Shown here piece after piece: positions 1 to 6,424 of a stretch of DNA of 12,002 nucleotides. Below the pieces are notes generated by a model. The model had not been told where the DNA came from. It did not search any database and saw only the letters and a program-made list of their open reading frames with translations. The stretch is from Eubacteriaceae bacterium UBA1433. GTDB taxonomy: Bacteria; Bacillota; Clostridia; Eubacteriales; UBA1433. Positions within the stretch are counted from its first letter, which is position 1; each line of letters begins with the position of its first letter. The stretch covers positions 97,656 to 109,657 of the forward strand of contig DCTT01000018.1 in assembly GCA_002329295.1 (NCBI GenBank). The letters run 5' to 3'. A program made the position numbers and the translations under genes.

Positions 1-34
1 ACTGTACTTCAGGAGTTGTTTTTCTTTGATTCAT
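1..34 (-). CDS. Possible 5' end of a leftward gene, cut by the window edge
   Basis: On the minus strand an ATG opens a frame reading MNQRKTTPEVQ with no stop before the window edge. Only 11 codons are visible, so no product can be named. A purine-rich AAGGAT lies upstream but is further from the ATG than usual. An extended -10 lies about 60 bases upstream. The gene would be divergent from the FadR-type regulator that starts at 329, a common arrangement for FadR-family regulators and their targets. A second leftward ATG at about 80 gives only a 23-codon frame and is less likely. Confidence is low because so little is seen. Confidence 0.3.
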   Translation of the reverse strand, partial: MNQRKTTPEVQ

Positions 35-95
35 TCCGTCTATAATCCTTGTAAATATCGTGGGAAATCAGTATACTCATTGCATATTACAACAA

Positions 96-104
96 ATTAT
101 ACCA
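96..104 (-). promoter_or_regulatory. Extended -10 element reading leftward
   Basis: The minus strand reads TGGTATAAT, a full extended -10 (TGn plus TATAAT). No good -35 hexamer is present 17 bases upstream, which extended -10 promoters can tolerate. It would serve the partial leftward gene at the window edge. Confidence 0.35.
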
Positions 105-227
105 TAAGAAGAAGGGGAAATACATATTTTATTGCGTTTATTCTCGATTTTAACCGAAAATTAAGGAATATAAAGAAAAATAAAAAAGTAAACTATATAT
201 AAAAAAATAGAAAAAATAAATTAAAGA

Positions 228-256
228 TTGACAGAATCGTTTTAATTTCATAATAT
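228..256 (+). promoter_or_regulatory. SigA-type promoter of the FadR-type regulator
   Basis: TTGACA at 228-233 and TAATAT at 251-256 are separated by exactly 17 bases. The A/T-tract-rich DNA just upstream (about 177-226) could act as an UP element or a bend. Transcription should begin near 263, leaving a leader of about 65 bases before the preferred ATG at 329. Confidence 0.75.
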
Positions 257-271
257 TAAGCATTATAGGTA

Positions 272-290
272 ATTATACGAATAGTATAAT
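272..290. promoter_or_regulatory. 19-bp perfect inverted repeat, candidate operator
   Basis: ATTATAC at 272-278 and GTATAAT at 284-290 form a perfect 7-bp dyad around a 5-base centre. It lies just downstream of the predicted start site, where a bound repressor would block early transcription. GntR regulators bind short palindromes and often control themselves, so autoregulation is a reasonable inference. The arms are AT-rich and resemble a -10 box, so chance is possible. A half-site ATTATAC recurs at 96-102, over the leftward -10. Confidence 0.4.
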
Positions 291-328
291 ATATGGGTTT
301 TTTAAATGCAATGAATCAAGGGGAAAAT

Positions 329-1039
329 ATGAGGCGCCGAATAGAAATAACACCTGTAAAAGGTGAAAATGAAAAGTTGTATAAAAAAGTCATCAATACG
401 ATTATGACCCTAATCGATAAAGGCGAGTTAGAGTATGGTGACAAGCTATATAATGAAGAGCAACTGATAAAAAAACTCAATGTGAGTCGTTCCACGCTCA
501 GAGAAGCTTTGCGGGTGCTGGAGTTTATGGATGTGTTGACGGTAGCGCCGAAACGGGGCATTGTGATTAATGACCCGCGAAACAGAATGGACTATCCGCC
601 GCTTTCTTTTATTTTGCAGTTTGAGAAAATACCGATGAAAGAAGTTATGGAGTTGCGTAGTTCTCTTGAAATGCAAGCGCTTGTTGGCGCAATGCGCAAT
701 ACGGATGCGGATTATGTAAAAGAACTCAAAGAATTGAAAGAAGAGTTTTTAGGGGTTGATACGTTGCAAGAACGTGTTGTCATTGACAAACGAATTCATT
801 TTACGATTGTGGAAATGTCCGGAAACATAACGTTGTTTAAATTATACAATACGTTTCGAACGTTTTTTTATGAGCAGCTTGAAGATGCAGTATATCAGGC
901 TTACAGAGAAGACGGGGACGATAGAATCAAAATGAGTCATGCGAACTTGATAGATGCCATATTGGAACAAGATTTGCACCACGGCATGGAAGCGTTGAAT
1001 TATCATTTTGAGGGCGCACTGAAACGATATGTATGGTAA
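329..1039 (+). CDS. FadR-type GntR-family transcriptional regulator (wHTH + FCD domain)
   Basis: A 236-residue DNA-binding regulator that probably senses a small carboxylate or similar metabolite. Residues 15-82 form the GntR winged helix, with the recognition-helix pattern VSRSTLREALRVLE at 52-65 and a wing ending in RGIVI. The rest is an all-helical FCD ligand domain. Asp153, His157, His204 and His226 sit where FCD proteins hold their metal ion, so the site looks complete. The start at 329 is preferred over an in-frame ATG at 293: AAGGGG (318-323) lies 5 bases before 329, while 293 has no ribosome binding site and would fall inside the operator-proximal leader. The gene is a single unit closed by a strong terminator. 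The ligand and target are unknown; the divergent gene at the left edge is the obvious candidate target. Confidence 0.9.
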   Translation: MRRRIEITPVKGENEKLYKKVINTIMTLIDKGELEYGDKLYNEEQLIKKLNVSRSTLREALRVLEFMDVLTVAPKRGIVINDPRNRMDYPPLSFILQFEKIPMKEVMELRSSLEMQALVGAMRNTDADYVKELKELKEEFLGVDTLQERVVIDKRIHFTIVEMSGNITLFKLYNTFRTFFYEQLEDAVYQAYREDGDDRIKMSHANLIDAILEQDLHHGMEALNYHFEGALKRYVW

Positions 1040-1040
1040 A

Positions 1041-1071
1041 AACACAGCAAAATTTGCTGTGTTTTTTTTTA
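1041..1071 (+). terminator. Rho-independent terminator after the FadR-type regulator
   Basis: AACACAGC (1041-1048) pairs with GCTGTGTT (1056-1063) around an AAAATTT loop whose ends can pair further. A run of about ten T follows directly. It begins one base after the stop codon. Confidence 0.9.
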
Positions 1072-1127
1072 TTATAGCAGGTTACAGAAACAGAGAGTAT
1101 TGTTTTTGTAAAAGAGATAAAAAAGCA

Positions 1128-1155
1128 TTGTAATCCTGATAATGTGTGTTATAAT
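1128..1155 (+). promoter_or_regulatory. Promoter of the YtxH-DUF948 unit
   Basis: TTGTAA at 1128-1133 and TATAAT at 1150-1155 are spaced by 16 bases. TGT just before the -10 makes it an extended -10 (TGTTATAAT). The start site would be near 1162, giving a very short leader before the AGGAGG at 1167-1172. Confidence 0.7.
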
Positions 1156-1180
1156 AAAAAAAAATTAGGAGGTAGATAAC

Positions 1181-1483
1181 ATGAGAAAATCAGGTTTTAT
1201 TGTGGGAGTAATCGTTGGTGTGCTGGCAGGGGCGGCCGCTGTTTTGTTTACAAGCGAAGACAATGAGTATATCAGAATCGCAAGAGACAAAGCTGATGAT
1301 ATTAAAGCTGATGTAAGTCGCGTGACCAATGATACAAAAGATCAAATCAAAGATATGACCGCAAAAGCAGCAGAAAAAGCAAAAGGATATAAAAAGCAAC
1401 TCAGCACAAAATTCAACGATTTCAAAGACGCTGTTGAAGATGTGGTGGATGAAGTCGAAGAAAAGTTTGAAGAAGAAGTATAA
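1181..1483 (+). CDS. YtxH-like small membrane-anchored protein
   Basis: A 100-residue protein. Residues 5-24 form one glycine- and valine-rich membrane segment (FIVGVIVGVLAGAAAVLFTS). The rest is a highly charged helical tail rich in Lys, Asp and Glu that ends in an acidic cluster (EEKFEEEV). This is the layout of YtxH-domain proteins, often encoded by stress-associated Bacillota genes, whose molecular role is poorly defined. No catalytic motif is visible. AGGAGG lies 8 bases before the ATG, so the start is secure. It forms a unit with the DUF948-like gene 47 bases downstream, which has the same anchor-plus-helix design. This pairing recurs in Bacillota and suggests that both act on the cell envelope. 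The family call is firm; the function is not. Confidence 0.8.
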   Translation: MRKSGFIVGVIVGVLAGAAAVLFTSEDNEYIRIARDKADDIKADVSRVTNDTKDQIKDMTAKAAEKAKGYKKQLSTKFNDFKDAVEDVVDEVEEKFEEEV

Positions 1484-1530
1484 TTTTACTCCATGCAAAA
1501 TAACGTATCAAAAAAAAGTAGGTGATGTGC

Positions 1531-1935
1531 ATGGCTTTTGAATTTCATATTTGGGAATTAGGGGTATTGATTGCTGCAGCGGCTTTGGTTGTGTTGACTG
1601 TGTATTTTGTGAAAGTGTTAAAGAAACTTGCAGTCACCGTTGATGATATTAATGTGTTGTTGAAAAACAACAACGAAACCCTTGACAGCATTGTCAAAAA
1701 TGCAAATGTTACTGTGAGTAATGTAGCCGATATTACAGAAGTTGCAGAAAAAAATATTCGACGGGCAGATGCGGCGGTAACCAGTATTGTGTTGTCGAAG
1801 CCTGCGAAAAATACGGTAAGCACGTTAAACAGGGCAATACATTATGGGAAATATGCTTTTGCTGCCACGGCAGTGCTCTCACAGATGTTTCAAGAGCGAA
1901 AACGCAAAAAATTATTAAAAAAAGCAGAAAAATAA
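1531..1935 (+). CDS. DUF948-like membrane-anchored coiled-coil protein
   Basis: A 134-residue protein. An N-terminal membrane segment at about residues 8-27 is followed by a long helical stretch with V/I/L heptad spacing and many Asn and Thr residues (about 30-85). A second moderately hydrophobic part (about 105-120) precedes a very basic tail (QERKRKKLLKKAEK). This matches the DUF948/YoxC-type layout. In-frame GTG and ATG codons occur at 1522 and 1525, but AGGTGA (1520-1525) is 5 bases before the ATG at 1531, so 1531 is the likely start and the earlier codons are part of the ribosome binding site. It is co-transcribed with the YtxH-like gene and closed by a terminator 5 bases after the stop. 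Function is unknown. Confidence 0.78.
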   Translation: MAFEFHIWELGVLIAAAALVVLTVYFVKVLKKLAVTVDDINVLLKNNNETLDSIVKNANVTVSNVADITEVAEKNIRRADAAVTSIVLSKPAKNTVSTLNRAIHYGKYAFAATAVLSQMFQERKRKKLLKKAEK

Positions 1936-1940
1936 ATAAA

Positions 1941-1973
1941 AAATCCTTCCGCAAAACAGGAAGGATTTTTTAT
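1941..1973 (+). terminator. Rho-independent terminator of the YtxH-DUF948 unit
   Basis: AAATCCTTCC (1941-1950) pairs perfectly with GGAAGGATTT (1959-1968) around an 8-base loop, followed by T residues. Confidence 0.9.
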
Positions 1974-1982
1974 TTGCAAAAA

Positions 1983-2012
1983 TTGTTGAAAAATAATCGA
2001 TTTCATTATAAT
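1983..2012 (+). promoter_or_regulatory. Promoter of the EF-G-like gene
   Basis: A perfect TATAAT lies at 2007-2012. The -35 may be TTGTTG at 1983-1988 (18-base spacer) or TTGAAA at 1986-1991 (15-base spacer). The leader to the ATG is about 45 bases, and I see no hairpin in it. Confidence 0.65.
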
Positions 2013-2064
2013 ATATGTTTGTTATGTAGTTTATGATAAATGTGTATATGCAGAGGGGGAAACA

Positions 2065-4122
2065 ATGAAGACATACCAAACGAAAGACATTCGAAACATC
2101 GCTATTTTTGGCCATGGGGGAAGCGGCAAAACGTCATTGCTGGAAGCACTGGCCTTTAATGCGAAAGCAATTGATCGTATGGGAAGAGTGGAAGACAAAA
2201 ACACCATTTCCGACTTTGATCCTGAAGAGAACAAACGCGGCATATCTATTTCCAGTGCGATGGCTGCCATTGAAGCAGGAGGAAAGAAAATCAATATCAT
2301 TGATGTACCCGGATATTTTGATTTTATCGGTGAATGGTATGGTGCACTGCAAGTGGCAGACTGTGCCATTATTGTGGAAGATGCTTTGAGTGGCGTAGAG
2401 GTGGGAACAGAAAAAGCATGGGAACTCATTTGTGAAAAAAATATTCCCGCTCTTGTTGTACTCAATAAAATGGACAGAGAAAATGTAAACTTTCAAAAGG
2501 CACTGGAACAGACAGAGACTTATATGGGCAGTAAAGTAGTTCCGTTTCAATTCCCGGTTGGAGAGGGATTGGATTTTAAAGGACTGAAGGGGATTGTGAG
2601 TGAGAAAGAATACGAATATGCAGGCGGCAAAAGAAGCGAGAAGTCCGTTTCGATTGCCGAATATCAAGAATATAGAGATAAGCTCATTGAATATGCTGCC
2701 GAATCCAGCGAAGAGATGATGGAAAAATATTTTGAAGGCGAAGAATTGAGTATGGAAGAAATTTTCGCCGGTCTCAAGGTTACTTTTGCTCAGGGCAATG
2801 TTGTGCCGCTGTTCGTTGCTTCGGCTACGAAAAATATCGGCGTTGACCTGCTATTGGACTTCATTGTTCGCTATTGTCCCTCGCCGCTGGAAGCGAAAAA
2901 AATGAAAACCGTTGAGGGGGAAGAAGTGGCATATGATAATAAATTGCCGTTTTCCGCACAAATCTTTAAAACAATCGCAGACCCTTATGTCGGGAAGTTA
3001 TCTTTGTTTAAAGTGGTTACCGGTAGCCTGAGCGGCACGATGGAGTTGCTTAACAGCACGCAGGATAAAAAGGAAAAAGTCAATCATCTCTATACGATGT
3101 TTGGAAAAAAACAACTGGATATAGATGAAATTGTCGCCGGTGATATCGGTGCATTTGCAAAATTGACCGACAGCATCACGGGGGATACTCTTTGTGATGC
3201 AAAGCAAAAGGTGGAATATGAAAATATTGATTTTCCGAAGCCGGTTATTTCGATGGCAGTCAGTCCGAAATCAAAAGGGGATGAAGATAAATTGAGTACG
3301 GGGCTGCAGCGGTTGAGAGAAGAAGATCCTACCATCACCATTGAAAGAAATGCAGAAACAAAACAAACACTCATCAACGGTCTGGGTGAGGTTCATGTGG
3401 ATGTGGTGAGCTGCAAGCTCAAGACGAAATTCGGTGTGGATGTTGAACTCAACGAACCTATCATTCCGTTTCGCGAAACAATAAAGAAAAAAGCTACGGC
3501 TGAGGGAAAACACAAAAAACAATCAGGCGGTCGAGGACAATTTGGTGTGGTTTTTGTGGATTTTGAACCTACCCATGATTTAGATGTGGACATGGAGTTT
3601 GTAGACAAAGTTGTGGGAGGAGCTGTTCCGCGCAACTTTATTCCCGCAGTAGAAAAAGGACTCAGAGATTGCGTGCTGGAGGGCGTGTTGGCCGGATACC
3701 CGGTTGTCGGATTTCGCTGTACGCTTTTTGACGGCAAATTTCATCCGGTGGATTCCGACGAAATGTCGTTTAAAATGGCCGCCAGTTTGGCCTATAGAGA
3801 AGGGATGCCAAAGGCAAATCCGGTGTTGTTGGAACCGATTTATGAAATTAAGATCATTGTACCCGAAGAATACATGGGCGATATCATGGGGGATTTGAAC
3901 AAAAAACGCGGCAGAATCATGGGGATGGAACCGATACAAGGCGGAAAACAAATTATCAATGCCGAAGCGCCGCTGAAAGAGATGTTCCGTTATGCAACAG
4001 AGTTGCGTTCCATGACACAGGCGAGAGGAGAATTCAGCATGCAGTTTGTTCGCTATGAAGAAATGCCCGCGACGATCGCCGAAAAAGTTATTGCAGAGGC
4101 AAAAGAGAGAAAAGAAGGTTAA
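2065..4122 (+). CDS. EF-G-like translational GTPase (second, non-canonical EF-G)
   Basis: A 685-residue GTPase of the elongation-factor-G family, close to full EF-G length. The P-loop GHGGSGKT is at 16-23, the switch I motif at 58-62 reads RGISI instead of RGITI, G3 at 80-84 reads DVPGY instead of DTPGH, G4 NKMD is at 134-137, and the G5 SA is near 253-254. EF-G domains II-V follow; GGRGQFGVV, in the region expected for domain IV, and a C-terminal domain V are recognisable. The catalytic His of G3 being Tyr fits the EF-G-like (EF-G2/FusA2) branch, not the housekeeping factor. The gene stands alone, away from rpsL, rpsG and tuf, which supports this. The start is set by GAGGGGG 5 bases upstream. 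The role on the ribosome is not settled for this branch. Tetracycline ribosomal protection proteins are relatives but less likely. Confidence 0.9.
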   Translation: MKTYQTKDIRNIAIFGHGGSGKTSLLEALAFNAKAIDRMGRVEDKNTISDFDPEENKRGISISSAMAAIEAGGKKINIIDVPGYFDFIGEWYGALQVADCAIIVEDALSGVEVGTEKAWELICEKNIPALVVLNKMDRENVNFQKALEQTETYMGSKVVPFQFPVGEGLDFKGLKGIVSEKEYEYAGGKRSEKSVSIAEYQEYRDKLIEYAAESSEEMMEKYFEGEELSMEEIFAGLKVTFAQGNVVPLFVASATKNIGVDLLLDFIVRYCPSPLEAKKMKTVEGEEVAYDNKLPFSAQIFKTIADPYVGKLSLFKVVTGSLSGTMELLNSTQDKKEKVNHLYTMFGKKQLDIDEIVAGDIGAFAKLTDSITGDTLCDAKQKVEYENIDFPKPVISMAVSPKSKGDEDKLSTGLQRLREEDPTITIERNAETKQTLINGLGEVHVDVVSCKLKTKFGVDVELNEPIIPFRETIKKKATAEGKHKKQSGGRGQFGVVFVDFEPTHDLDVDMEFVDKVVGGAVPRNFIPAVEKGLRDCVLEGVLAGYPVVGFRCTLFDGKFHPVDSDEMSFKMAASLAYREGMPKANPVLLEPIYEIKIIVPEEYMGDIMGDLNKKRGRIMGMEPIQGGKQIINAEAPLKEMFRYATELRSMTQARGEFSMQFVRYEEMPATIAEKVIAEAKERKEG

Positions 4123-4143
4123 AAAGGAACGGATGCGGATTAT

Positions 4144-4180
4144 CGGTCGGTAAGGCACTATGCATACCGACCGGTTTTTA
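4144..4180 (+). terminator. Rho-independent terminator after the EF-G-like gene
   Basis: CGGTCGGTA (4144-4152) pairs perfectly with TACCGACCG (4165-4173) around a 12-base loop, followed by a T-run. The right arm can instead pair with CCGGTCG at 4185-4191, giving an alternative hairpin (see findings). Confidence 0.85.
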
Positions 4181-4228
4181 TTATCCGGTCGATAAAAAGC
4201 GGCAAACAAATAAAAAAAGGAGATTGGG

Positions 4229-4717
4229 ATGTTTTTTAAGAAAAAGAAACAGAGAAAAATGCCAAACAACCAAGAGCAACAGGGAGATGCTTTTAAGATT
4301 TTTACTGTGCAAGATTATGAAAAAATAGCGCAGGACGCCGTTGATTATGCGAAATTGTTTGATAAAAATTTTGACTATTCTGATGACAGCATTGACGAGA
4401 TGCAAGAAATACTGGAATCTGTTCGCCGTCAGGCGCGTAGCATGAAACTTGCAGAGGATTATTTATGGGATTTATCGGTGACTTTCGGCATCTATTTTGG
4501 GCAGACGATTTTAAAAAACCATCTCGCGGAAAAAGGATATGCTTGGAAGCAGGGCTCCAACGGCATCCCCGTTGTTGAAAACGACAAAAAAACCAACCTG
4601 TCTCCGATTACAAAAATCTATAAACATCTGACGCAAGAGGAAGAGGAAGACATCCAAGGATTTTATGAAACAAGCATTCTTTTGGATGAAATTGCACAGA
4701 TGTTGTTAAAAAAGTAA
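4229..4717 (+). CDS. Unassigned soluble protein, 162 residues
   Basis: I do not recognise this family. The protein has a very basic N-terminus (FFKKKKQRK), no signal peptide and no membrane segment. An acidic, mainly helical middle contains DYSDDSIDEMQEILE (about residues 50-64). A mixed segment follows: FGIYFGQTILKNHL, a Trp-containing stretch, then a proline-valine turn and LSPITKIYKHL. This loosely recalls small domains in which a helical bundle precedes a short beta region (a DUF3806-like pattern), but I would not assign it. AAGGAG lies 6 bases before the ATG. No separate promoter is evident, so expression may depend on readthrough from the EF-G-like gene or on a weak local promoter. It is convergent with the OpuC-type operon and shares a bidirectional terminator with it. 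Confidence 0.8.
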   Translation: MFFKKKKQRKMPNNQEQQGDAFKIFTVQDYEKIAQDAVDYAKLFDKNFDYSDDSIDEMQEILESVRRQARSMKLAEDYLWDLSVTFGIYFGQTILKNHLAEKGYAWKQGSNGIPVVENDKKTNLSPITKIYKHLTQEEEEDIQGFYETSILLDEIAQMLLKK

Positions 4718-4770
4718 TATTGCGACAAAGCTAATCCGTTTCAGGGCGACTAAAGAAGAAAGTGTCGATA

Positions 4771-4812
4771 AAAAACCACCTTTTTTCATGGAGAAAAAGA
4801 GGTGGTTTTTTT
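4771..4812. terminator. Bidirectional terminator between convergent genes
   Basis: AAAAACCACC (4771-4780) pairs with GGTGGTTTTT (4801-4810). The inner TTTTTT and GAAAAAGA tracts extend the stem to about 16 pairs with one G-U, around a CATGG-type loop. T-runs on both strands let it end the rightward gene at 4229-4717 and the leftward transporter operon. Confidence 0.88.
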
Positions 4813-4864
4813 CAGACAGAATTAACCGATGAACGAATAAAAATGTATCGCTTCAACAAGTGAG

Positions 4865-5758
4865 CTATTTAATCAAATCTGCGGATTTGAGAAATGCGGC
4901 AGCGACGTCATGGGGGTTTTTCTTTTCTACATCTACTTGATAGTTGAGTTCTCTCATTTTATCGTCATTGAGGACGCCGGCCAGCTTATCCAATTCTTCT
5001 ACAACTTCAGGGAATTGTTTTGCAGTGTCCTGGCGAATGAGCGGTACGGCATGATAGGGTGGGAAGAAATTTAAGTCGTCTTCCAATACCACTAAGTTAT
5101 ACTGTAAAAGCATACCGTCGGTTGAAAAGGCTTCGGTGATTTGGGTTTCGTTATTTTCAATGGCCGAATAACGCAAAACACCTTCAACGGCAAGTTCTTC
5201 TTTAAAGGACATGTTGTATCTTTCCTTTAATTTCGGGATACCGTCATTGCGATTTAAGATTTCGAATCCGCCGCCAAAAACCATATCGGAAGATACCTTT
5301 GCCAAGTCGGAAAAAGTTTTCAGATTATATTGTTGTGCTGTTTCCGGTCTGACAGCCAAGCAATAGGTATTGTTAAAACCTAAGGGTTTTAACACATCCA
5401 ATTTATATTTTTCGGACATGTCTTTAACGGAAATGTCATAGACCTCATCAGCCCCTTTGATATCGGAATAGTTTAGATAGTTGCTGTAGAGTGTGCCGGT
5501 ATAGTCGATACACAGATCCACATCACCGCTTTGCAGTGCGGCAAACAAGACGTTTGATGACATTTCATGCTTGTATTCGATATTATAGTCCGTATTTTCT
5601 TGGAGTAAAATAGTCAGCATATTGCCTAAAATATCTTGTTCGGTGTAGTCTTTGGCACCGACAACAATGGTTTTACTGCTTGAGCCGCCGCAGCCTGTAA
5701 ACAGTGCTGTTACAAGAAACATCATGATTATGGCGATCAGTAAGATTTTTTTCTTCAT
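4865..5758 (-). CDS. opuCC: OpuC-type osmoprotectant ABC transporter, substrate-binding lipoprotein
   Basis: A 297-residue extracytoplasmic binding protein for a quaternary ammonium compatible solute such as glycine betaine, carnitine or choline. A lysine-rich start and hydrophobic segment (about 5-21) lead to the lipobox FTGC, with Cys23 as the lipidated residue; Phe at -3 is unusual but tolerated. The mature part is a single OpuAC-type domain, beginning with VVGAKDYTEQDILGNM (32-47) and carrying the hinge motif DYTGT (85-89), typical of OpuCC/ProX-like proteins. AGGAGG lies 6 bases before the ATG. The gene is the last of the ATPase-permease-binding protein order, 24 bases after the permease, and ends before the shared terminator. 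The exact substrate cannot be read from the sequence. Confidence 0.9.
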   Translation of the reverse strand: MKKKILLIAIIMMFLVTALFTGCGGSSSKTIVVGAKDYTEQDILGNMLTILLQENTDYNIEYKHEMSSNVLFAALQSGDVDLCIDYTGTLYSNYLNYSDIKGADEVYDISVKDMSEKYKLDVLKPLGFNNTYCLAVRPETAQQYNLKTFSDLAKVSSDMVFGGGFEILNRNDGIPKLKERYNMSFKEELAVEGVLRYSAIENNETQITEAFSTDGMLLQYNLVVLEDDLNFFPPYHAVPLIRQDTAKQFPEVVEELDKLAGVLNDDKMRELNYQVDVEKKNPHDVAAAFLKSADLIK

Positions 5759-5782
5759 AGAGAACCTCCTAATTTTATAAAA

Positions 5783-6424
5783 TTATTGTTTGATTTTAAA
5801 GCATTTGGGTGTTACGATTTTTTCGACAAATCCGCCCAGCCAGTCCACAGCGAGAGCGAGGATGCAAGCGGGGATAGCGCCGGATAAAATCAGATCGGTA
5901 TTTACCGTTCGTATACCTGCATAGATTAAATAACCCAGCCCGCCGGCACCGATAAAAGCGGCAATCGTCACAAGTCCTACGGAAGTAACGGCGGAAATGC
6001 GAATTCCTGCCATAATTACCGGAAGTGCCAAAGGGAGGCGCACCTTGAGAAGTATTTGAAAGCGTGTCATGCCGATTCCTTCGGCAGCTTCCAATGTTTC
6101 GCTGCTGATACTTGCCAGTCCTGTTGCCGTGTTTTTGATAATGGGCAGTAGGGAATATAGGACGACCATAAAGATAGCCGGTCTTTCCCCGATGCCCAAA
6201 AACGGGACTAAAAAGCCTAAAATGGCAATACTGGGAATGGCTTGAATCAAATTGGCAAACCCTAAAACGGGGCGTTTAAAAGGCTTGACATAGCTGATAA
6301 GGATGCCCACGGGTACACCTACCGATACGGCGATAGCAATGGCGAAAAGTGTAATTTGAATGTGTTGTATTCCTCTAAACAGGATATCCTGCGAATGTTG
6401 CACTAGATAAGTGATTAAATTCAT
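5783..6424 (-). CDS. opuCB: OpuC-type osmoprotectant ABC transporter, permease
   Basis: A 213-residue inner-membrane permease of the binding-protein-dependent transport family. About five membrane segments are visible (roughly 20-45, 52-76, 83-103, 130-155, 178-200). The cytoplasmic EAA loop, which docks on the ATPase, starts at Glu112-Ala113-Ala114 and continues through G118 to Pro131. The length is normal for OpuCB/OpuCD-type subunits. The ATG overlaps the ATPase stop as ATGA, and the ribosome binding site GGAGG lies inside the end of the ATPase gene, so the two are translationally coupled. Only one permease gene is present, whereas B. subtilis opuC has two (opuCB and opuCD); I infer a permease homodimer. 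The symbol reflects similarity to both permeases and should not be read as strict orthology. Confidence 0.9.
   Translation of the reverse strand: MNLITYLVQHSQDILFRGIQHIQITLFAIAIAVSVGVPVGILISYVKPFKRPVLGFANLIQAIPSIAILGFLVPFLGIGERPAIFMVVLYSLLPIIKNTATGLASISSETLEAAEGIGMTRFQILLKVRLPLALPVIMAGIRISAVTSVGLVTIAAFIGAGGLGYLIYAGIRTVNTDLILSGAIPACILALAVDWLGGFVEKIVTPKCFKIKQ

Noticed and set aside
293..328. In-frame ATG 12 codons upstream of the FadR-type gene start
   Set aside because: It has no ribosome binding site and immediately follows the palindrome. The ATG at 329 has AAGGGG at good spacing and gives a normal FadR-family N-terminus.
2031..2667. Leftward open frames of 144 and 177 codons over the EF-G-like GTPase domain
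   Set aside because: They are antisense to the conserved G-domain motifs, overlap each other, have low-complexity composition and have no promoter or ribosome binding site.
2065..4122. Tetracycline-resistance ribosomal protection protein (TetM type)
   Set aside because: The DVPGY motif and lone setting fit the EF-G-like branch better, and no mobile-element or resistance context is present. A phylogeny would settle it.
3580..4269. Long leftward open frame of 229 codons opposite the EF-G-like gene end
   Set aside because: It is the antisense shadow of a strongly supported gene, is rich in Phe, His and Cys without domain pattern, lacks a ribosome binding site and runs through the terminator.
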